Positions 15,431 through 23,612 of a stretch of 47,741 nt of DNA are shown here, piece by piece. The notes under the pieces were generated by a model, which was not told where the DNA came from, made no database searches, and saw only the letters and a list, made by a program, of their open reading frames with translations. The first letter of the stretch is position 1. Each line of letters starts with the position of its first letter. The position numbers and the translations under genes were made by a program. The DNA comes from Cryobacterium melibiosiphilum. GTDB lineage: Bacteria; Actinomycetota; Actinomycetes; Actinomycetales; Microbacteriaceae. The DNA is taken from contig NZ_QZVS01000082.1 in the NCBI RefSeq assembly GCF_003602235.1, forward strand, positions 1 through 47,741. The letters are read 5' to 3'.

Positions 15431-15754
15431 ACTTCCAAGTTACCCGCAAGCAGGGGGTGGTATGACGATCCGCGACCCGACGGCACTGATTTCGCGTCGC
15501 CCACGCTGGCATATCACTGCCTTTTCACTGGCTTTTCACTGAGATCTCCCGGGGATGACGGCGATGGCCCTGCGTGCGGCGCGGACACGCAAACTGAGGC
15601 CCACGCTGGCAACCGGCGGCCACGGCACTGAAATAGCCGAATCCGTTTCCATCGACGTGATCACTCGACCTAACGTTTGGCTGGTGGCCCCGATTGGGGC
15701 GACACAAACGCAGGGCGTTGCTCAGCAACGTCGCCTGTTCACAGGGGGATCACG
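15431..15754. promoter_or_regulatory. Regulatory gap between the LAL regulator and the SipW-type operon
   Basis: I see no gene in these 324 bases. GCCCACGCTGGCA occurs at 15499-15511 and exactly 100 bases later at 15599-15611. CTTTTCACTG occurs at 15521-15530 and 15532-15541, an 11-base spacing of about one helical turn. GTGATCAC near 15658 is palindromic. Two small hairpins, GCCCC-GATT-GGGGC (15687-15700) and CGTTGC-TCA-GCAACG (15716-15730), lie in the probable leader of the operon, close to the ribosome binding site. The direct repeats are candidate LuxR-type binding sites. Confidence 0.5.
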
Positions 15755-16477
15755 ATGGCACGACACATTTCCGGTACCAAGCCTTCCCGGCGCGGCAAGG
15801 TCATGGCGATTCTCGCCGGCGGCGCCGTTATCGGCCTTGGCACCACGGCCACACTGGCCTCCTGGACCGACACCGAATGGGTCTTCGGCGGCACCACCGA
15901 CGTCAACGGCGACATCATCCCGGGCGTCGGAACCTCCATCTTCGAGGTGGAGCAGAACGTCTCCACCCCGTACGTCAGCACCGGATTTCTGCAGAACGAG
16001 ACCAACCCGGGTGAGAGCCTCATCTTCACCAGCACGGCCCTCGCGCTGTCGCCGGGCACCAGCACCTACGCGGCCGTCGCCCTGCGCACGGTGACCGCCT
16101 CCGTCGGGGGAGACCTCACCCTGCAGGCCGCCGTGCCGGCCGCCGGCTTCAATGCGGCCGCCGACGTCGACGACCTGCTCTGGAACGCCCTCACCGTGCG
16201 GGCGTCGGTCACGAGCGCCGCGGTCACCTGTGATGCCAGCGCGTTCCTGTCGACCGTCAATGCCGGTGCCGGCCCCGTGATCGTCGCCTCGGGCGCGCTC
16301 GGCACGGCGATCGGCACGACCGACCAGAGTGTCAGCGCCGCCAGCGGCAATGTGCAGCACTACTGCTTCGAGGTCACCCTGCCGACGGTACCGACGGTCT
16401 CGGGCGCCTACACGGTGTCCGACCTGCAGGACCGGCTCGTCGCGCCGGCCTGGGAATTCTCCGCCGTCTCCAACTAG
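15755..16477 (+). CDS. SipW-type signal peptide-containing secreted protein
   Basis: A 240-aa protein started at ATG 15755 with GGGGGA upstream. The N-terminus, KVMAILAGGAVIGLGTTATLASWTDTEW, is the signature of proteins exported with a SipW-like signal peptide (TasA/CalY style), with ASWTD at the cleavage region. The rest is predicted beta-rich, with two cysteines (VTCDASAF and YCFEVTL) that could pair. Proteins of this class form fibres or biofilm matrix in Bacillus; in actinobacteria their function is poorly known. It is the first gene of an operon with its probable signal peptidase, so processing and assembly are likely linked. Confidence 0.85.
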   Translation: MARHISGTKPSRRGKVMAILAGGAVIGLGTTATLASWTDTEWVFGGTTDVNGDIIPGVGTSIFEVEQNVSTPYVSTGFLQNETNPGESLIFTSTALALSPGTSTYAAVALRTVTASVGGDLTLQAAVPAAGFNAAADVDDLLWNALTVRASVTSAAVTCDASAFLSTVNAGAGPVIVASGALGTAIGTTDQSVSAASGNVQHYCFEVTLPTVPTVSGAYTVSDLQDRLVAPAWEFSAVSN

Positions 16478-16498
16478 CATCGTCGCAACAGACCCGTC

Positions 16499-17137
16499 GT
16501 GATGGCCCTGATCGAGCGAGCGGATGCGGCGGCGCGGCCCCGTCGCATCCGTCGCCCGGATCGCGCCGCGCGCACCCGGCGCGGTGCGGGACCGTGGATC
16601 AAGGAACTGCTGCTCACCCTCGCCGGCCTGGCCGGCGTGATCTCGATGGGCTGGTTCGCGGCCTCGTCGATCTTCGGCCTGACCGTCGTGATCTTCATGA
16701 CCGGGTCGATGGCCCCGGGTTTGCCCACTGGATCCGCGGGGATCGCGGTCAACGACGTGCCGGCTGCGAGCCTCTCGGTGGGCGACATCGTCACGGTGCC
16801 GCGTGAGGGCCGTGACCTGCCGGTGACGCACCGCATCATCGCCATCGATCCGGTGCCGGGCGCCCCCGCGACGCGCTCGCTCACCCTGCAGGGCGACGCG
16901 AATGCGACGCCCGATCGTGAGGCCTACATGGTCGAAACGGTGCAGCGCACGGTGTTCGGTGTGGCCGGGGCCGGATTCGCCCTGCGTGCGCTGCAAACCC
17001 CGTTACTGCTCGGCGCGGTCACCCTGCTCGTGGCCCTGCTGGTGGTGTGGGCGTTCTGGCCGGCTCCGCCGGTCGCCGGTCGCCCGAACCGGCGCCGGCA
17101 CTCCCCCCGATACCCAGCTTCCGAGGAATTCCCATGA
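16499..17137 (+). CDS. Signal peptidase I, SipW/ER-like type
   Basis: A 212-aa membrane protease; GTG 16499 is followed directly by ATG 16502, so either may start it. One membrane helix (about 36-60) precedes the catalytic box FMTGSMAPGLPTGS with the nucleophile S70. VPREGRDLPVTHRIIAID carries H111 where bacterial Lys-type enzymes have lysine, so this is the Ser-His ER/SipW type. LTLQGDANATPDRE is the third conserved box. A second helix sits at about 165-190, followed by a basic tail. It lies 21 bases after the SipW-signal protein and overlaps the next gene (ATGA, 17134-17137). It should cleave the two SipW-type precursors of this operon. Confidence 0.92.
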   Translation: MMALIERADAAARPRRIRRPDRAARTRRGAGPWIKELLLTLAGLAGVISMGWFAASSIFGLTVVIFMTGSMAPGLPTGSAGIAVNDVPAASLSVGDIVTVPREGRDLPVTHRIIAIDPVPGAPATRSLTLQGDANATPDREAYMVETVQRTVFGVAGAGFALRALQTPLLLGAVTLLVALLVVWAFWPAPPVAGRPNRRRHSPRYPASEEFP

Positions 17138-17877
17138 CCACGATCATGCCAGCCGGCGCGGCCCGCCGGGCCGTCGCGCTGGCGTCGGGCGTGGCGCTCA
17201 TGGTGGGACTGAGCCTCTTCTCCGTGCAGGCGCAGGCCGCCCTGCGCGGGGTCCCCGAGACCGGTGCGGCCGGCATGCTCACCCTCACGTCTGACCAGGC
17301 CGACCCGGACCAGATCGTGGTCGTGCCGGGCGTGCCGACCTACTGGCAGATCGACGCCGCGCTGCAGCACGACGGGTCGGGAACGCTCAACCTGGAAATG
17401 ATCAAGAGCGGCGCAATGGCGACCAACGCGAACGGACTCACCGTGATGGTGGAGCGCTGCAACGAATCGTGGACCAACGTGCCCGACCGGCCCGAGTGCG
17501 CCGCCAACCGCCGAACCGTCGTCGTCGCGACGCCGCTCGACAACCTGGAGTCGGGCAGCGAGCTCTTCGACCTCGACGGCATTCCGGCCCGCAGGGGCAA
17601 GCACCTGCTGGTGACCCTCACGCTGGGCAACACCGGCATGCCGGCCGGAACCCTGTCCGGGCGCATCGGATTCGGTCTGACGGCGGCCGGTGACACGGCC
17701 GCCGCCGATACCGCGAGCAGCCCCGCGGCCCTCGCCGCGACCGGGATGGACGCCGCCGCGCTGGTTCTGGTCGGGCTCGGTGCCGTCGGGCTGGGCCTGA
17801 CGGTGTCCGCCATGCGGCGCGCCCGTGCGTCCGTGGTTGTGGCCGCCCGGCCGAGCCCGACCGGGGACCTGCGATGA
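17134..17877 (+). CDS. Cell-wall-anchored surface protein with LAATG sorting motif
   Basis: A 247-aa exported protein started at ATG 17134 (GAGGA upstream, overlapping the peptidase stop). It has a standard signal peptide (ARRAVALASGVALMVGLSLFSVQAQA, cleavage before ALRGV), unlike its SipW-type neighbours. The middle is beta-rich with a cysteine pair (VERCNESW, RPECAANRR). The C-terminus holds LAATG, then a hydrophobic segment (AAALVLVGLGAVGLGLTVSA) and a basic tail (MRRARA): a cell-wall sorting signal of the LAxTG kind used by class E sortases. No sortase is encoded in the window. It may anchor or cap the assembly made from the SipW-dependent proteins; that role is an inference. Confidence 0.8.
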   Translation: MTTIMPAGAARRAVALASGVALMVGLSLFSVQAQAALRGVPETGAAGMLTLTSDQADPDQIVVVPGVPTYWQIDAALQHDGSGTLNLEMIKSGAMATNANGLTVMVERCNESWTNVPDRPECAANRRTVVVATPLDNLESGSELFDLDGIPARRGKHLLVTLTLGNTGMPAGTLSGRIGFGLTAAGDTAAADTASSPAALAATGMDAAALVLVGLGAVGLGLTVSAMRRARASVVVAARPSPTGDLR

Positions 17878-19712
17878 CGCTGCGCTCAGGCGTCTTCCGG
17901 CCGCGCGGTCGCCCGTCGGGTCGCGCGGTGCACCGCTCCGCGTCGTCCCCACGTTCCCTGGCCGGCACCGCGCTCGCCGCGGTGCTGGCGGCCAGCCTGC
18001 TCGTGGTGACGGTTCCGGGGCCCACCGCGCCCACGATGGCCTCCTGGAACGACGCCGAATGGACCTCCGGATCCCTCGGCACCGACTCCTTCGACTGCGG
18101 CGCCGACACGAACTATTCCACCACCGCGTCGGCCCGGTTTCTCAGCGGCAGCCTGCTCGGCACCAACCTGGATTCGGTGGCTGAGCTCGCCGGCGTGACC
18201 GCCACGCGCAACGTGTCCGGCGCGGCACCGGTCACCCCGACCACGTCTCTGGTTCTGGCGACCGGTGACCCGGCGACGGATGCCTACGCGAACCCGCTGC
18301 CGGCATCCGCCCTGAACGGGGTGGTCGGCCTCGACCTGACCGGCCTCACCCTCGGCCTGCCGGGCGGCTCCGCCGGCGCCCTGAACCAGTACGCCCGGGT
18401 CAGCACCGACGGCACCTCGGCGGGCGCATCGGGGCTCGTCAACAACTCCGGCGGGGTGGGCGTGACCGCGGGCACGCCGAGTTCGGAGCTGCCGGAATCG
18501 GCGACGCTCAGCCTGGCGCAGGCTCTTCCGGTCGTCTCCGGCGTGACGGATGCCCGCCTCGAGATCGGCGCGGTCGCCGCGTCTTCGCAGCTCGACTGGT
18601 GCGCGGCGCTGCTCAGCCAGGTCTGGGGCGACGGGACCATCAGCGGGGTCACCCGCGATTACGGCATAGCCGGGCTCGACCTCGTGGTGGACAGCCCGCT
18701 GGTGAGCGACCTGGTCGGCTCCGTGAACGGCACGATCGCCGGGCTCGAAGCCGCCGTCACGGACCTGTCGGGCACCAACGGGCTGATCAACAGCACGATT
18801 CGCAGCGCCCTGCTGGCGAGCGGGTTGCTCGGCACGCTCGGCCTCGGCTCGATCACGGGCACGGTCACGGTCGCTGACCCGCAACTCGCGAGCGCCGTCG
18901 GCACGCTGCTCACGACCCCGCTCAGCGACGGAACGGTCACGATCAACCTCGTCGACGGCACCGTTGCGGTGAACCTCGCGACGCTGCTGGGCGATTCGAC
19001 CCAGGGCATCAACAACCTCGCGCCGAATACCGAGCTGGTGCTCACCAGCGCGGTGCTGAACCCCCTGGCCGCGCGGGTCGGCGCGCTGCTCGACGCCTGG
19101 ACCGTGAATGTCACCGCCGCCGTGACGGATGCCGTGAACGCCGCCGTGCTCAGCGTGGAATCGTCGGTGACGATCAGCCTGCCGCCCGTGCTGGGTGTCG
19201 CCGTCGAGGTGTTGCGGCTGGACATCGGCCTGCGCAACGTCAACGCCGGCGACACCTCGTCCACGACGGTCGGCGACGTGCTGGCCGGGCGGGCGGCCCT
19301 GGCCATCGTGCCCACGACGCTCGGGGTGGGGCTCGGTGGGGTGACCGCGCTCGTCACCGGGTTGACGGCGTCGCTCGTGGCGCCAGTGTCGACCCTGCTG
19401 ACCACGCAGCTGCTGACGCCGGTTTCGTCCCTCGGCGCCGCGCTGGCGGCGGCGTCGGCGCCGATCGTGACGGCCCTCGGCAGCGTGGTCGCGGCACTGC
19501 CGAGTCTGCTCTCGCTCGCGGTCAACGTGCAGCCCGACCAGGCCGGGGCGCTGCCCGGGCCGGGCTACTCCGCCGCCGTGCCGCCGCGAACGAGCGCGGA
19601 ATACCGGGTGAGTGCCCTGCGCATCGGGCTGCTCGACTCGGTCGGCAGCGCGGGCTTCGTCTACGCCCACCTCGCCACCGCGACGGCGGGTGTCAACGCT
19701 CGCCTGCCCTGA
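17874..19712 (+). CDS. Choice-of-anchor G family surface protein with SipW-type signal
   Basis: A 612-aa exported protein whose ATG overlaps the previous stop (ATGA, 17874-17877). The N-terminal segment (about 28-62: AGTALAAVLAASLLVVTV, then ASWNDAEWTSGS) is a SipW-type signal region. The body is rich in Ala, Thr, Val and Leu, with regular beta and coiled stretches, and ends in SAEYRVSALRIGLLDS and ATATAGVNARLP without a membrane anchor. This layout fits the choice-of-anchor G family of actinobacterial surface proteins, whose function is unknown. A C-terminal copy of about 90 residues survives at 12301-12606, so the gene has been duplicated nearby. It is the last gene of the operon. Confidence 0.82.
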   Translation: MTLRSGVFRPRGRPSGRAVHRSASSPRSLAGTALAAVLAASLLVVTVPGPTAPTMASWNDAEWTSGSLGTDSFDCGADTNYSTTASARFLSGSLLGTNLDSVAELAGVTATRNVSGAAPVTPTTSLVLATGDPATDAYANPLPASALNGVVGLDLTGLTLGLPGGSAGALNQYARVSTDGTSAGASGLVNNSGGVGVTAGTPSSELPESATLSLAQALPVVSGVTDARLEIGAVAASSQLDWCAALLSQVWGDGTISGVTRDYGIAGLDLVVDSPLVSDLVGSVNGTIAGLEAAVTDLSGTNGLINSTIRSALLASGLLGTLGLGSITGTVTVADPQLASAVGTLLTTPLSDGTVTINLVDGTVAVNLATLLGDSTQGINNLAPNTELVLTSAVLNPLAARVGALLDAWTVNVTAAVTDAVNAAVLSVESSVTISLPPVLGVAVEVLRLDIGLRNVNAGDTSSTTVGDVLAGRAALAIVPTTLGVGLGGVTALVTGLTASLVAPVSTLLTTQLLTPVSSLGAALAAASAPIVTALGSVVAALPSLLSLAVNVQPDQAGALPGPGYSAAVPPRTSAEYRVSALRIGLLDSVGSAGFVYAHLATATAGVNARLP

Positions 19713-19792
19713 TCGCTCGCAGCGTGCGCGGAGGTGTCGCCGGACGACCCCCGAATTGGCCGCGGGTGAACGCGCCGTCTAGGGTGAAGGCA

Positions 19793-19884
19793 GTGACACG
19801 GGGTGCGGTCGCACGGCACCGGTCGGGCGAAGGCTGAGAACACACCCGTTGAACCTGATCTAGCCAGAACTAGCGAAGGGATGT
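19793..19884 (+). promoter_or_regulatory. TPP riboswitch (thi box)
   Basis: The conserved elements are in order: ACGGGGTGC (19798-19806), GGCTGAGA (around 19832), ACACCCGTTGAACCTGATCT, and the closing CTAGCGAAGGGAT (19869 onward). The 3' GAAGGG is also the ribosome binding site of the downstream gene. Bound thiamine diphosphate should therefore hide it and stop translation of the thiamine genes. Confidence 0.95.
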
Positions 19885-19889
19885 CGCGA

Positions 19890-20750
19890 GTGAACTCTCG
19901 ACTGTCGAACCACCATGCCCACCCGCCCGTGCCCGAGGTTCCGGCGCCGGCGCCGATTCCCACGGCCGAGACCGCCGCCGCTCTGCTCGCGGAGCTGCAG
20001 GCGCGTCAACCGCTCGTGCAGTGCCTCACCAACGCGGTCGTGACCAACTTCACGGCGAACGTGCTGCTGGCGGTCGGGGCATCCGCCGCCATGACCGACC
20101 TGCCGCTGGAAGCCGGCCCCTTCGCGGCCATCGCCTCCGGCGTGCTGGTCAACCTCGGCACCCCACACACCGCCCAGCGCGACGCCATGCGTGAGGCCGT
20201 CGCCGCCGCCAAGGCCGCCGGCACCCCGTGGGTGCTCGACCCCGTCGCGATCGGCACGCTTCCGGTGCGCACCGCGCTCGCCGCGGAGCTGCTGCTGCAG
20301 CGGCCGACCGTGATCCGCGGCAACCCCTCGGAGATCATCGCCCTCGCCGGGGTCGGCGTCGGCGGCCGCGGGGTCGATTCCGTCGACTCCGCCGAGGACG
20401 CCCTCGCCGCCGGGCGCCTGCTCGCGGTCGAGTTCGGCTCGGTCGTCGCCATCTCGGGACCGATCGACATCGTCACCGACGGGGTCACCGACGTGCGGGT
20501 GCACACCGGCACGCCCCTGCTGACCCGCGTGACCGGCGGCGGCTGCGCCCTCGGCGCGGTCATGGCCGCCTTCGCCGCCCTCAGCGACGACCGGCTCGCG
20601 AGCACCGTCGCGGCGACCGTCGTCTATACGATCGCGGCCGAGCAGGCGGCAGCGGATGCCGCCGGCCCCGGAAGCTTCGCCGTCGCCTTCCTGGATCGGC
20701 TGGCCAACCTCACCGCCGAGACCGTGCTGACGCTCGCGGTGATCCGATGA
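19890..20750 (+). CDS. thiM: Hydroxyethylthiazole kinase
   Basis: ThiM phosphorylates 4-methyl-5-hydroxyethylthiazole for thiamine salvage. The 286-aa protein shows [28 protein letters not shown] (substrate site), [12 protein letters not shown], and [17 protein letters not shown] with the catalytic cysteine C219. I prefer GTG 19890 over ATG 19881 because GAAGGG ends at 19880, directly against the ATG but nine bases from the GTG. The first 30 residues are a Pro/Ala-rich extension. It is the first gene of the riboswitch-controlled operon and overlaps thiE by four bases. Confidence 0.94.
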   Translation: MNSRLSNHHAHPPVPEVPAPAPIPTAETAAALLAELQARQPLVQCLTNAVVTNFTANVLLAVGASAAMTDLPLEAGPFAAIASGVLVNLGTPHTAQRDAMREAVAAAKAAGTPWVLDPVAIGTLPVRTALAAELLLQRPTVIRGNPSEIIALAGVGVGGRGVDSVDSAEDALAAGRLLAVEFGSVVAISGPIDIVTDGVTDVRVHTGTPLLTRVTGGGCALGAVMAAFAALSDDRLASTVAATVVYTIAAEQAAADAAGPGSFAVAFLDRLANLTAETVLTLAVIR

Positions 20751-21568
20751 CCGCGCAGAACCCGGCCGCGGCCGACGCGGTGGCGGATGCCGCGGCATCC
20801 GCTTCGGGAGCGCGCCCGAAACGGGTGAGCGCTACGGCCGTTACCGGAGCGGCCACCGAGATCGGGCGCGCTCACGATGTGGCGCCGACACAAGCGCCCG
20901 TTGTGCTCGGGCGACCGACGGCATCCGTCGACCTGTCGACGTACCTCGTGACCGACGCCGGCCTCAGCGGCCCGCACGGCGTGCTCGCCGTGATCGCGGA
21001 GGCCGTCGCCGGCGGGGTGTCGGCCGTGCAGATTCGCGACAAGACCGCCTCGACCCGCGAGGTCTACGAACTCGTGATCGCCGCCACCCGGCTGACCCGC
21101 GGGCGGTGCCTGCTCTTCGTCGACGACCGGGTCGACGTGTTCCTGGCCGCCCGCAACGGCGGCGCGCACGTGGACGGCGTGCACGTCGGGCAGTCCGACC
21201 TGCCGGCCAACGTGGTGCGGCGCCTGATCGGACCCGACGCGCTGCTCGGCCTGACCGCGAATAGCCCCGCGCACCTCGCCGCGGCCCACAGCCTGCCGAA
21301 CGGCACCGTCGACTACTTCGGGGTCGGCGTGATTCGGCCGACCGCGACGAAGGCGAACCATCCGGAGCCGCTCGGCGCCCGGGGCTTTGCGGCCCTCGCG
21401 GCGTCGACGCCGATTCCCTGCGTGGCGATCGGGGGCATCTGCCTCGATGACACCGCGGCGCTGAAAGCCGCCGGTGCGGCCGGGCTCGCCGTGGTGTCGG
21501 CGATCTGCGCCGCCGAAGATGCGCGCGCCGCGACCCGCGAGTTCGTCGACGCCTGGGCCCGCGCATGA
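20747..21568 (+). CDS. thiE: Thiamine-phosphate synthase
   Basis: ThiE joins the pyrimidine diphosphate and thiazole phosphate to thiamine phosphate. The 273-aa protein has an Ala-rich N-terminal extension of about 60 residues, then the TIM barrel: [17 protein letters not shown] (phosphate/pyrimidine binding), [25 protein letters not shown], and [11 protein letters not shown], where most homologs read GPxxPTxTK. CVAIGGI closes the barrel. The start lies in the thiM stop (ATGA, 20747-20750), and its own stop overlaps the next gene. The extension holds a 20-bp perfect palindrome made of GCGGATGCC and GGCATCCGC (20783-20802), so part of it may be recently acquired low-complexity sequence. Confidence 0.92.
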   Translation: MTAQNPAAADAVADAAASASGARPKRVSATAVTGAATEIGRAHDVAPTQAPVVLGRPTASVDLSTYLVTDAGLSGPHGVLAVIAEAVAGGVSAVQIRDKTASTREVYELVIAATRLTRGRCLLFVDDRVDVFLAARNGGAHVDGVHVGQSDLPANVVRRLIGPDALLGLTANSPAHLAAAHSLPNGTVDYFGVGVIRPTATKANHPEPLGARGFAALAASTPIPCVAIGGICLDDTAALKAAGAAGLAVVSAICAAEDARAATREFVDAWARA

Positions 21569-23058
21569 GTCGCATCGTGAACGTTCTGAGCATCGCCGGC
21601 ACCGACCCGACCGGTGGCGCCGGAATCCAGGCCGACCTCAAGAGCGTGTCGGCGACCGGCGGCTACGGCATGGCCGTCGTCACCGCGCTCGTCGCCCAGA
21701 ACACCCGCGGCGTGCGGTCGATCCACCTTCCGCCGGTCGACTTTCTGCGCGAACAGCTCGACTCCGTCAGCGACGACGTCACCATCGACGCGGTCAAGAT
21801 CGGCATGCTCTCCAACCTCGCGGTGATCGACGTCGTCGCCGACTGGCTCGATCGGGTGCGGCCGCCGATCGTCGTGCTCGACCCGGTCATGGTCGCCACG
21901 AGCGGCGACCGGCTGCTCGACGCCGCCGAAGAGGGGCTGCGCGCCCTGCTCACCCGGGTGCACATCGTCACGCCGAACCTGCCCGAATTGGCCGTGCTCG
22001 TCGACGCCCCGGTCGCGTCGGACTGGGCTGGGGCGCTCGCTCAGGGACGTCGCCTGGCGAAGGAATACGTCGTGCGGGTGCTCGTCAAAGGCGGCCACCT
22101 CGGCGGCAGCGCCTCGCCCGACGCCCTGATCGAACCGGGCGGCCGGATGGTCGAATTCGCGGCCGACCGCATCGACACCGTCAACACCCACGGCACCGGA
22201 TGCTCCCTCTCCAGCGCCCTGGCGACCCTGCAGGCCCAGCTCGGCGACTGGGAACAGGCCGTTCGGTCGGCCAAGTCGTGGCTGACCGACAGCCTGCGGC
22301 ACTCTGATGAGCTGCAGGTCGGGCAGGGGCACGGGCCTGTGCACCACTTCGCCGCCCTGTGGCGCGGAGATGGCCTGCCGGCGGCGCTGCTGCCGGCCGT
22401 GACTCCGCACCTGCTGCGGGACGACTGGTGGCACGGCATCGCCGACCTGCGCACCCAGGTCGACGACCTCGAGTTCATCCGCGGGCTGAGCGACGGCACG
22501 CTGCCCGAAAGTGCGTTCTCGTACTACCTCGCCCAGGACGCGCTCTACCTGCGCGACTACTCCCGGGCCCTCGCGCGGGCGAGCCAGCTCGCGCCGACCC
22601 TCTCGGAGCAGTCCTTCTGGGCCGTGAGCGCGCACGGCAGCCTGGCCGTGGAGATGGAACTGCACCGGGACTGGCTCGGCGCCGACCTCGCCGCCCCCGA
22701 GCCGAACCCGGTCACCAGCAACTACCTGAACCATCTGCTGGCCGTCGCCGGGGGATCCAGTTATGGAGCGCTCGTTGCGGCGCTGCTGCCCTGCTTCTGG
22801 ATCTACCAGGACGTGGGAGAGCGGCTGGCGGCGGCGAACCACCCGGGGCATCCGTTCACTGCCTGGCTGTCGACCTACGCCGATCCGGCGTTCGCCGAGT
22901 CGACCCGGCAGGCGATCGAGATCGTCGAGGCGGCGGCGCTGCTCGCCGGGCACGTCGAGCGCGGCCGCATGTGGGAGGCGTTCCGCGCCTCCGCCGCGCA
23001 CGAAGTCGCGTTTTTCGCGATGGGCACCGCGCCCGTGGCCGTGCCCGTGAACGGGTAG
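21565..23058 (+). CDS. thiD: Bifunctional HMP-P kinase/thiaminase II fusion (ThiD-TenA)
   Basis: A 497-aa fusion. Residues 1 to about 255 are ThiD: VLSIAGTDPTGGAGIQADLKS, the VVLDPVMVATSGDRLL segment and NTHGTGCSLSSALA with the catalytic GTGC loop. This part phosphorylates hydroxymethylpyrimidine phosphate. After a linker, residues about 275-497 are TenA: WWHGIADLRTQVDDLEFIRGLSDGTL, FSYYLAQDALYL, ALLPCFWIYQDVGE with the nucleophilic cysteine, and AAHEVAFFAM. TenA hydrolyses aminopyrimidine breakdown products for salvage. With ThiM and ThiE this makes a complete salvage route from HMP and thiazole. The ATG overlaps the thiE stop (21565-21568). Confidence 0.94.
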   Translation: MSRIVNVLSIAGTDPTGGAGIQADLKSVSATGGYGMAVVTALVAQNTRGVRSIHLPPVDFLREQLDSVSDDVTIDAVKIGMLSNLAVIDVVADWLDRVRPPIVVLDPVMVATSGDRLLDAAEEGLRALLTRVHIVTPNLPELAVLVDAPVASDWAGALAQGRRLAKEYVVRVLVKGGHLGGSASPDALIEPGGRMVEFAADRIDTVNTHGTGCSLSSALATLQAQLGDWEQAVRSAKSWLTDSLRHSDELQVGQGHGPVHHFAALWRGDGLPAALLPAVTPHLLRDDWWHGIADLRTQVDDLEFIRGLSDGTLPESAFSYYLAQDALYLRDYSRALARASQLAPTLSEQSFWAVSAHGSLAVEMELHRDWLGADLAAPEPNPVTSNYLNHLLAVAGGSSYGALVAALLPCFWIYQDVGERLAAANHPGHPFTAWLSTYADPAFAESTRQAIEIVEAAALLAGHVERGRMWEAFRASAAHEVAFFAMGTAPVAVPVNG

Positions 23059-23183
23059 CAGTCGGGAGCGCGTTCGGCCTGATCGGGCGCACAAATTGGA
23101 GCGCTACGCTGAAACCAGCGGATGATTTTCGGTCACGATACGCACTTCGCAGCGTGACGGGTCACCGCGTGCAAAGGAGCAAC

Positions 23184-23561
23184 ATGCAGGTTCTACTGAA
23201 CACCGACCACAACATCGACGGCACCGCCGGTCTGACCGAGTACGTGGAAACCACCGTGGCCGCGAGCCTTGCTCGCTTTGCCCCGCACATCACCCGCGTC
23301 GAGGTTCACCTCAGCGACGGCAGCGCGGGCCGTTCCACCGGCGACGACATCAAGTGCCTGCTCGAGGTGCGCCCCGCCGGCGGCAGCCCGATCACCGCGC
23401 ACAACAATGCGTCCAACGTCGATGATGCCCTGAACGGGTCGCTCGAGAAGATGGAACGCCTGCTCGAGACGGCGTCGGGCAAGCTTGACGACCGCCGCGG
23501 CGACTTCGCGTCGGAGATCGCCGAGCAGCACGCCGAGCAGGAATCCGTGCAGCGCGCCTGA
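23184..23561 (+). CDS. HPF/RaiA-family ribosome-associated factor (short form)
   Basis: A 125-aa protein at ATG 23184 with an excellent AAAGGAG site. The first 100 residues carry the beta-alpha fold of hibernation-promoting factor: VETTVAASLARFAPHITRVEVHLSDGS, a strand around DIKCLLEVRP and the helix VDDALNGSLEKMERLL. HPF proteins bind the decoding centre of idle ribosomes. The protein lacks the C-terminal dimerisation domain of long actinobacterial HPF and ends in an acidic, Gln-rich tail, so it may be a specialised paralog. It stands alone: it has its own upstream gap (23059-23183) and is convergent with the TetR gene. Confidence 0.82.
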   Translation: MQVLLNTDHNIDGTAGLTEYVETTVAASLARFAPHITRVEVHLSDGSAGRSTGDDIKCLLEVRPAGGSPITAHNNASNVDDALNGSLEKMERLLETASGKLDDRRGDFASEIAEQHAEQESVQRA

Positions 23562-23612
23562 TCCACCCGCATCACCCGCACCACGAGATCCACCCGATCG
23601 GGCGGGGGCCGC

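Noticed and set aside
16502..17137. Housekeeping LepB assignment for the signal peptidase
   Set aside because: The catalytic partner is His111 in VTHRII instead of Lys, and the gene sits between SipW-type substrates, so the SipW/ER type fits better.
17886..19670. 594-codon minus-strand frame across the choice-of-anchor G gene
   Set aside because: It is an Arg/Gly/His-rich shadow frame caused by high GC; the plus-strand protein has a signal peptide and a family match.
19803..19889. thiM starts upstream of 19890
   Set aside because: The frame at 19803 lies inside the TPP riboswitch, and ATG 19881 abuts the GAAGGG ribosome binding site with no spacing.
20228..20746. Extension of the thiE frame back to 20228
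   Set aside because: It overlaps the whole second half of thiM, and the text is Arg-rich shadow; the ATGA overlap at 20747 is the natural start.
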